Shown here piece after piece: positions 6,735 to 10,814 of a stretch of 10,814 nt of DNA. Position 1 is the stretch's first letter. Each line of letters opens with the position of its first letter. The translations under genes and the position numbers were made by a program. The stretch is from JAZNOQ01 sp045589215. Its GTDB lineage: Bacteria > Bacillota > Clostridia > Oscillospirales > CAG-272. The stretch covers positions 1-10,814 of the forward strand of contig JAZNOQ010000082.1 of assembly GCA_045589215.1 (NCBI GenBank), written 5' to 3'. The notes under the pieces are model-generated. The model saw nothing but the letters and a program-made list of their open reading frames with translations. It was not told the DNA's origin and did no database searches.

Positions 6735-7313
6735 TTACCGCTTCTTTTTCTTTTTTCTCACCGAATATCCGAACGTACCGAGCTTTCGCCCAAGCTCGAA
6801 ATATTCGCCGTGCGCAAAGGCGACGAGCCCCGCACGGTCGAGGTGAAGCTTGCCCGATTCGTCTACGAGCGATTCGTCTACATCGACTGCGACCACGTCC
6901 GCAAGGAACATATCGTGCGAGCCGAGCGAGATCACCTCGGTGATGCGACACTCAAGCGCGAGCGGGCATTCCGCGATCACGGGGGACGAAACAACGCTCC
7001 CGTTTTCGGGCGTTAGTCCGAACCGCTCGAACTTGTTCATCTTCGCGCCTGTGTAGACACCGCACGAGTCGATCGCGCGGATGAGAGATGCGGTCGGGAG
7101 ATTTACGGTGAACTCTCCGTGACGCTTCAGGATCTCATACGAATGCCGCTTCGGGCGAACCGAAATATAGGTCTTCGGCGGCACGGTATTGATGATCCCC
7201 GTCCATGCGATCGTAAGGACGTTCGCGTCGCCGTCTGCGAGACTGCCGCAGGTGACGAGTGCCGGGGGAACGGGTGCAGTCAACGCTCCCCCGGGCCAAT
7301 GCAGCTTTGCCAT
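6735..7313 (-). CDS. Flavin reductase-family protein (FMN-binding split barrel)
   Basis: A 192-residue cytoplasmic flavoprotein-type chain. NVLTIAWTGIINTVPPKTYISV (residues 31-52) followed by RHSYEIL fits the FMN-binding split-barrel of the flavin reductase-like family, and the C-terminal YFELGRKLGTFGYSVRKK is a recognisable family ending. Members bind FMN and either reduce flavin with NAD(P)H or act as small flavoproteins of unknown partner; which applies here is not visible. The chain ends in a run of lysines and arginines (186-192), which fits the usual basic tail. The ATG at 7313 lies 1 nt after the valS stop (TAATATG) with only a distant AAGG, so it is probably translated by coupling to valS and shares its T-box control. 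A strong terminator follows. Confidence 0.88.
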   Translation of the reverse strand: MAKLHWPGGALTAPVPPALVTCGSLADGDANVLTIAWTGIINTVPPKTYISVRPKRHSYEILKRHGEFTVNLPTASLIRAIDSCGVYTGAKMNKFERFGLTPENGSVVSSPVIAECPLALECRITEVISLGSHDMFLADVVAVDVDESLVDESGKLHLDRAGLVAFAHGEYFELGRKLGTFGYSVRKKKKKR

Positions 7314-7314
7314 A

Positions 7315-9969
7315 TTACTTACGCATCCTTGCGAGCGCCGCGCGAACGCTTTCGAGGGTCTCTTCGTACTTCGCCTTCTTCTCGCGCTCTGCGTTTACAA
7401 CTGCCTCGGGAGCCTTGCTGACAAAGCCCGCGTTCGACAGCTTCTTTTCGATGCGCTCGATCTCTCCCGTGAGGCGAACCTCCTCGCCTTCGAGCTTCTT
7501 GATCTCCTTCTCAAGGTCGATGATCTCGTTCATCGGGAGGAAGATCGTCGCGGAGTCGGTGACGATACGGACACAGGAGTCCATATCGAGCGTTCCGTCG
7601 AAGGATTCACCGACAACGACCTCGGATGCGGACGCGAGTCTTTGGAAGAACGCGTAGGTCGCGGGGCTGAAGCTCTCTGCGTACTTCGTTTCAATGTAGA
7701 CCTTCGCCTTCTTTGACGGAGGAACGTTCATTTCGTTGCGGCGGAGACGGATCGCCTTGATCGCCGCGATGACACGGCCGAACTGTGCCGCCTCCTCGGG
7801 GAATACGAGCGCGTCCGTGTATTCGGGGTATTCCGAGATCATGATGCTTTCTGCGTCACTCGTAAGGTGAGGAAGCGCGGAGTAGATCTCCTCGGTGATG
7901 AAGGGCATGAAGGGATGGAGGAGCTTCAGTGTTCCGATCAGCACGTAAGCGAGAACGTTCTGCGCCGTCTTGTTCGAGTCGCTCTCCTTGTCTGCGAGGC
8001 GCGCCTTCGAAAGCTCGATATACCAGTCGCAGTAGACGTTCCAGATGAAGTCATACAGCTCGGAGAGGGCAATGCCGATCTCGTATCGGTCGAGGTTCGA
8101 GCGGACTGCCTGCACCGTTCGGTTGAAGGCGTCGAGGATCCACTTGTCCTCGGGCGCGAGCGCCTTTCTGTCGGGGAGCGTTACGTCGCTTACCGTCAGA
8201 TTCATACGAACGAAGCGCGATGCGTTCCAGAGCTTGTTTGCAAAGTTACGCGCCGCCTCGATCTTCTCGTCCGAGAAGCGCATATCGTTTCCGGGGGAGT
8301 TGCCCGTCGCGAGTGCGAAGCGGAGCGCGTCTGCGCCGTACTTTTCGATGATGAGCAGGGGATCGATGCCGTTGCCGAGCGACTTCGACATCTTGCGTCC
8401 CTGTGCGTCTCTGACAAGCCCGTGGATCAGCACCGTGTCAAACGGGATCTCGCCCGTGTATTCAAGTGCCGAGAAGATCATACGCGACACCCAGAAGGTG
8501 ATGATATCGTAGCCCGTGACGAGCGTGGAGGTCGGATAGAAGTAATCGAGATCCTCGGTCTTTTCGGGCCATCCGAGCGTCGAGAAGGGCCAGAGCGCGG
8601 AGGAGAACCAGGTGTCAAGCGTGTCGCCGTCCTGCGTCATATGACCGCCGCACTTCGGGCAGACCGTGCAGCCGTTTGCATCAACGACGGTGTGACCGCA
8701 GTCGTCGCAGTAGTATGCGGGAATGCGGTGTCCCCACCAAAGCTGACGGGAAATGCACCAATCCTGCGTGTTTTCCATCCAATGGAAGTAGTTTTTATCA
8801 AATCTCTCGGGAACGAACTTGATCCGTCCGTCGCGTACCGCCTTGACGGCAGGCTTTGCGAGAGGCTCCATTTTGACGAACCATTGCAGGCTGACCATCG
8901 GCTCGATCGTCGTGCCGCAACGGTAGCAGGTGCCGACCTCGTGCTTCAGATTTTCGATCTCTGCGAGATACCCGCCCTCGCGCAGGTCGTTCACGATCGC
9001 CTTTCGCGCTTCATAACGGTCCATGCCCGCATACTTCGGGTAGTTCTCGGTGATCCTTGCGTCGTCGGTCAGTACGACCTCCATCGGGAGGTGACAGCGG
9101 CGGCCGACCTCGAAGTCATTCGGATCGTGCGCGGGCGTGATCTTGACGCATCCCGTGCCCTTGTCGAGCTGTGCATGCTCGTCCGCAACGATCGGGATGC
9201 GGCGGCCGACGAGGGGAAGCACGACGTACTTGCCGATCATATCCTTGTATCGCTCGTCTGCGGGGTTTACCGCAACTGCGGTGTCTCCGAGCAGCGTTTC
9301 GGGACGGGTGGTCGCGACCTCAACGTATCCGCCGCCGCCCACGAGCGGGTAGCGGATGTGCCAGAAGTGACCGTCCTGCTCCTCGTATTCGACCTCTGCG
9401 TTCGAGATCGAGGTCTTGCAGTGCGGGCACCAATTGATGATGCGCTCGCCGCGGTAGATGAGCCCCTTGTCGTAAAGCTGCTGAAAGACCTTGCGGACAG
9501 CAGTCGAGCAGCCCTCATCGAGGGTGAAGCGCTCACGCGACCAGTCGCAGGACGAGCCCATTTTCTTCAGCTGGGAGACGATCCTGCCGCCGTACTGCTC
9601 CTTCCAATCCCACGCGCGTTCGAGGAACTTCTCGCGTCCGAGATCCTCTTTCGTGAGGCCTTCCTTACGCATTGCCTCGACAATCTTCGCCTCGGTTGCG
9701 ATCGATGCGTGGTCGGTGCCGGGGAGCCAAAGGGTAGAGAAGCCCGACATACGCTTGTAGCGGATCAGAATATCCTGCAGCGTGTTGTCGAGGGCGTGTC
9801 CCATGTGGAGCTGACCCGTGATGTTCGGCGGGGGGATGACGATGGTGTAGGAGGGCTTATTTCGGTCGACCTGCGGCGTGAAGTAGCCCTTGTCGCACCA
9901 ATTCTTATAGATCCGCTCCTCGAAATCGGAGGGCGAATAGTTTTTGGGGAGATCGTTTTCGGGAATCAT
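7315..9969 (-). CDS. valS: Valine--tRNA ligase (ValRS)
   Basis: This 884-residue class I synthetase charges tRNA-Val with valine and edits mischarged threonine. Visible landmarks are PPPNITGQLHMGHAL with HMGH at 55-58 (HIGH motif), WLPGTDHASI (81-90), the editing region with ATTRPETLLGDTAVAVNP (about 219-236), a zinc-type cluster CDDC...CPKC (421-440), GRKMSKS with KMSKS at 526-530, the anticodon-binding region (about 605-760), and a C-terminal charged coiled coil (about 815-884) typical of ValRS. Length is normal for bacteria. The ATG at 9969 is preceded by AAAGG (about 9 nt). A T-box leader with a valine specifier lies upstream, which independently supports the identity. The flavin reductase gene follows after 1 nt. 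Confidence 0.98.
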   Translation of the reverse strand: MIPENDLPKNYSPSDFEERIYKNWCDKGYFTPQVDRNKPSYTIVIPPPNITGQLHMGHALDNTLQDILIRYKRMSGFSTLWLPGTDHASIATEAKIVEAMRKEGLTKEDLGREKFLERAWDWKEQYGGRIVSQLKKMGSSCDWSRERFTLDEGCSTAVRKVFQQLYDKGLIYRGERIINWCPHCKTSISNAEVEYEEQDGHFWHIRYPLVGGGGYVEVATTRPETLLGDTAVAVNPADERYKDMIGKYVVLPLVGRRIPIVADEHAQLDKGTGCVKITPAHDPNDFEVGRRCHLPMEVVLTDDARITENYPKYAGMDRYEARKAIVNDLREGGYLAEIENLKHEVGTCYRCGTTIEPMVSLQWFVKMEPLAKPAVKAVRDGRIKFVPERFDKNYFHWMENTQDWCISRQLWWGHRIPAYYCDDCGHTVVDANGCTVCPKCGGHMTQDGDTLDTWFSSALWPFSTLGWPEKTEDLDYFYPTSTLVTGYDIITFWVSRMIFSALEYTGEIPFDTVLIHGLVRDAQGRKMSKSLGNGIDPLLIIEKYGADALRFALATGNSPGNDMRFSDEKIEAARNFANKLWNASRFVRMNLTVSDVTLPDRKALAPEDKWILDAFNRTVQAVRSNLDRYEIGIALSELYDFIWNVYCDWYIELSKARLADKESDSNKTAQNVLAYVLIGTLKLLHPFMPFITEEIYSALPHLTSDAESIMISEYPEYTDALVFPEEAAQFGRVIAAIKAIRLRRNEMNVPPSKKAKVYIETKYAESFSPATYAFFQRLASASEVVVGESFDGTLDMDSCVRIVTDSATIFLPMNEIIDLEKEIKKLEGEEVRLTGEIERIEKKLSNAGFVSKAPEAVVNAEREKKAKYEETLESVRAALARMRK

Positions 9970-10030
9970 ATCGTTCTGCCTTTCGTATAGAATTTCTTAA
10001 ATGAAATGGAGAAATAAGGGGACGCGCGGC

Positions 10031-10072
10031 TTATAAAAAAGAAAAGCCCCCGTCCGTATCAGGACGTGGAGC
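10031..10072 (-). terminator. T-box regulated terminator of valS
   Basis: Read as minus-strand RNA, GCUCC(A)CGUCC pairs with GGACGGGGGC (stem 10072-10062 with 10055-10046, one bulged A, 6-nt loop), followed by UUUUCUUUUUU. Its left arm overlaps the antiterminator arm, so the two structures exclude each other. Confidence 0.92.
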
Positions 10073-10320
10073 ACGCGGTACCACCTGATTTTGCGGAGGC
10101 GTGAGCCTCACACACACTTTGCGCGGAGCGAGAGATGCGCCGCAGTCCGGTAACGGAAGGACACCGTCAGAGCCTACTCGGAGCTCGGAAGACCCGAATT
10201 CTGTTCCGCTCTGCCGCTCGGGGAGGACTTCGTGCGTTCTGCTTTACAGGCTCACACCAAACCGCCTGCTCTCTGTGAAAGAAGAGTGCGCCTACTCATT
10301 CCCGTCGTAGCGTTTCATAC
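10034..10320 (-). ncRNA. T-box riboswitch for valS, GUC (valine) specifier
   Basis: The valS leader folds as a classical T-box. On the minus strand Stem I contains AGTAG (about 10289-10293), AGAGAG for the first apical T-loop, GGTGTGA for the second, and then the specifier loop with GAA-GTC-CTCC. The specifier GTC occupies 10228-10226 and is a valine codon. The antiterminator carries AGGTGGTACCGCG (10086-10074): ATCAGG (10089-10084) pairs with CCTGAT (10063-10058), GCGTG with CACGT, and the TGGTACC bulge presents UGGU to a tRNA ending in ACCA, which suits tRNA-Val. Uncharged tRNA-Val would stabilise this form and prevent formation of the terminator at 10031-10072, so valS and the coupled flavin reductase gene would rise on valine shortage. 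The start of the RNA is inferred from the promoter at 10327-10355. Confidence 0.95.
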
Positions 10321-10326
10321 ACAGTT

Positions 10327-10355
10327 AGTATAGCACACCCCGCGCAGTTTGTCAA
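10327..10355 (-). promoter_or_regulatory. Sigma-A promoter of the valS leader
   Basis: On the minus strand, consensus TTGACA (10355-10350) and TATACT (10332-10327) are separated by 17 nt, with a TGC extension before the -10. Predicted start near 10320 gives a leader of about 350 nt that contains the T-box. Confidence 0.9.
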
Positions 10356-10448
10356 GAGATATTTTGAATTGTGCGAATTTGGCGCAGAATCTTACTTCTG
10401 CCCCTCAAAAATTGACCAAAAAATCCACCCTTTTGACTCAAAATTCGG

Positions 10449-10477
10449 TTGTACTTCTGCTATATGATTTGTAAAAT
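10449..10477 (+). promoter_or_regulatory. Possible promoter for the secreted-protein gene
   Basis: TTGTAC (10449-10454) and TAAAAT (10472-10477) with a 17-nt spacer. It is the best match I can find in the AT-rich region before the plus-strand gene; the predicted start would be near 10484, about 70 nt before the ATG. Confidence 0.45.
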
Positions 10478-10487
10478 GAAAGTGCTC

Positions 10488-10508
10488 TATTGTATTTATA
10501 GTACAATA
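10488..10508 (+). promoter_or_regulatory. Inverted repeat, operator-like
   Basis: A perfect 7-bp inverted repeat, TATTGTA-N7-TACAATA, lies just after the predicted transcription start of the plus-strand gene. Size and position suit a dimeric repressor site, but I cannot match it to a known regulator. Confidence 0.4.
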
Positions 10509-10553
10509 ATTAAGAGGCTCTACAAATTTTTTTATTAAAAAAGGAGAAAATCT

Positions 10554-10814
10554 ATGAAAAAATTGTTAGCAATGCTTCTTGCCGTGTTAATGGTACTGTC
10601 CACAGTAGTCATTACGATCATGGCAGAGGGCGATTCCGAAGAGCAGCCCACCGTTGACGTGTGGGACGGGTCCGTTGCGGAAGGATTTTCTTCGACGGGA
10701 ACCGGAGCGTCGGCAGAGGACCCGATTGAGATCTGGACTGCCGGAGAGCTTGCGTATCTTGCGAAGGCGTATCAGACGAAAGGTGAAGTCGGAGGCCAAG
10801 CGGTCTTAGGAAGA
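10554..10814 (+). CDS. Secreted or surface protein, N-terminal 87 residues, cut by the window edge
   Basis: The start MKKLLAMLLAVLMVLSTVVITIMA is a Sec signal peptide: two lysines, a hydrophobic stretch of about 20 residues, and a probable cut after A24. There is no lipobox cysteine. Next comes an acidic linker, then VWDGSVAEGFSSTGTG (36-51) and EDPIEIWTAGELAYLAKAY (55-73). This VWDGS...GTG...DPxEIxTAxELAYLA pattern is familiar from the start of large repeat-rich surface proteins of gut bacteria, some with GLUG repeats; I infer an exported surface protein of unknown function. The ATG at 10554 has AAGGAG (10541-10546) 7 nt upstream, an ideal ribosome site. It diverges from valS. The gene runs beyond the right edge with no stop in the window. 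Confidence 0.85.
   Translation, partial: MKKLLAMLLAVLMVLSTVVITIMAEGDSEEQPTVDVWDGSVAEGFSSTGTGASAEDPIEIWTAGELAYLAKAYQTKGEVGGQAVLGR

Noticed and set aside
7867..9990. A 707-codon plus-strand open frame opposite valS
   Set aside because: It is antisense to a certain valS gene. Its open state follows from GC-rich codons in the real gene, its composition is rich in Arg, Val and Asp with no recognisable domain, and no ribosome site precedes it.
10587..10799. A 70-codon minus-strand frame opposite the secreted-protein gene
   Set aside because: The plus strand has a perfect ribosome site, signal peptide and family-like sequence; the opposite frame has none of these.

Overview
The window looks like chromosome of an anaerobic Bacillota of the class Clostridia, probably an uncultured gut-type lineage. 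The clues are a tRNA-Val T-box leader, a radical-type acyl-CoA dehydratase activase (an oxygen-sensitive family), the Clostridia-type GluRS with an N-terminal extension, strong AGGAG ribosome sites, GC-rich genes and AT-rich spacers with sigma-A-type promoters. I see no phage, integrase, transposase, CRISPR array, tRNA or rRNA. This is mostly core genome; the less ordinary parts are the split activase pair, the hairpin repeats around it and the regulatory leaders.

Layout. All complete genes lie on the minus strand, so this order runs from high to low coordinates. (1) 10355-6687: a promoter, a full T-box riboswitch with a GUC (valine) specifier and its terminator, then valS (9969-7315), a flavin reductase-family gene (7313-6735) whose start sits 1 nt after the valS stop, and a strong terminator. 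(2) 6631-1945: a promoter, a 1003-residue protein with two ASKHA activase domains and a DUF2229-like region (6554-3543), a 199-nt spacer full of hairpin repeats, a 455-residue HgdB-like/activase-related protein (3343-1976), and a symmetrical terminator. (3) 1911-1: a promoter, a small metallo-beta-lactamase-fold hydrolase (1832-1203), a hairpin repeat, then gltX (1081-1), cut by the window edge. (4) On the plus strand from 10554, divergent from valS, begins a secreted protein gene cut by the right edge.

How the genes fit together. valS and gltX are translation genes, and valS responds to uncharged tRNA-Val. The two activase-family genes are adjacent, same-strand pieces that in many Clostridia are, as I recall, joined in one chain of about 1400 residues, so they probably act together as an ATP-dependent iron-sulfur electron-transfer enzyme of unknown substrate. 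The flavin reductase and MBL hydrolase are generic redox and hydrolase enzymes whose substrates cannot be read from sequence.

The best candidates for something unusual are the split of the activase at a hairpin-repeat cluster, an inverted second copy of that repeat upstream of gltX, and a near-identical 16-nt element just before the start codon of both activase genes. None of these amounts to a clearly new system.
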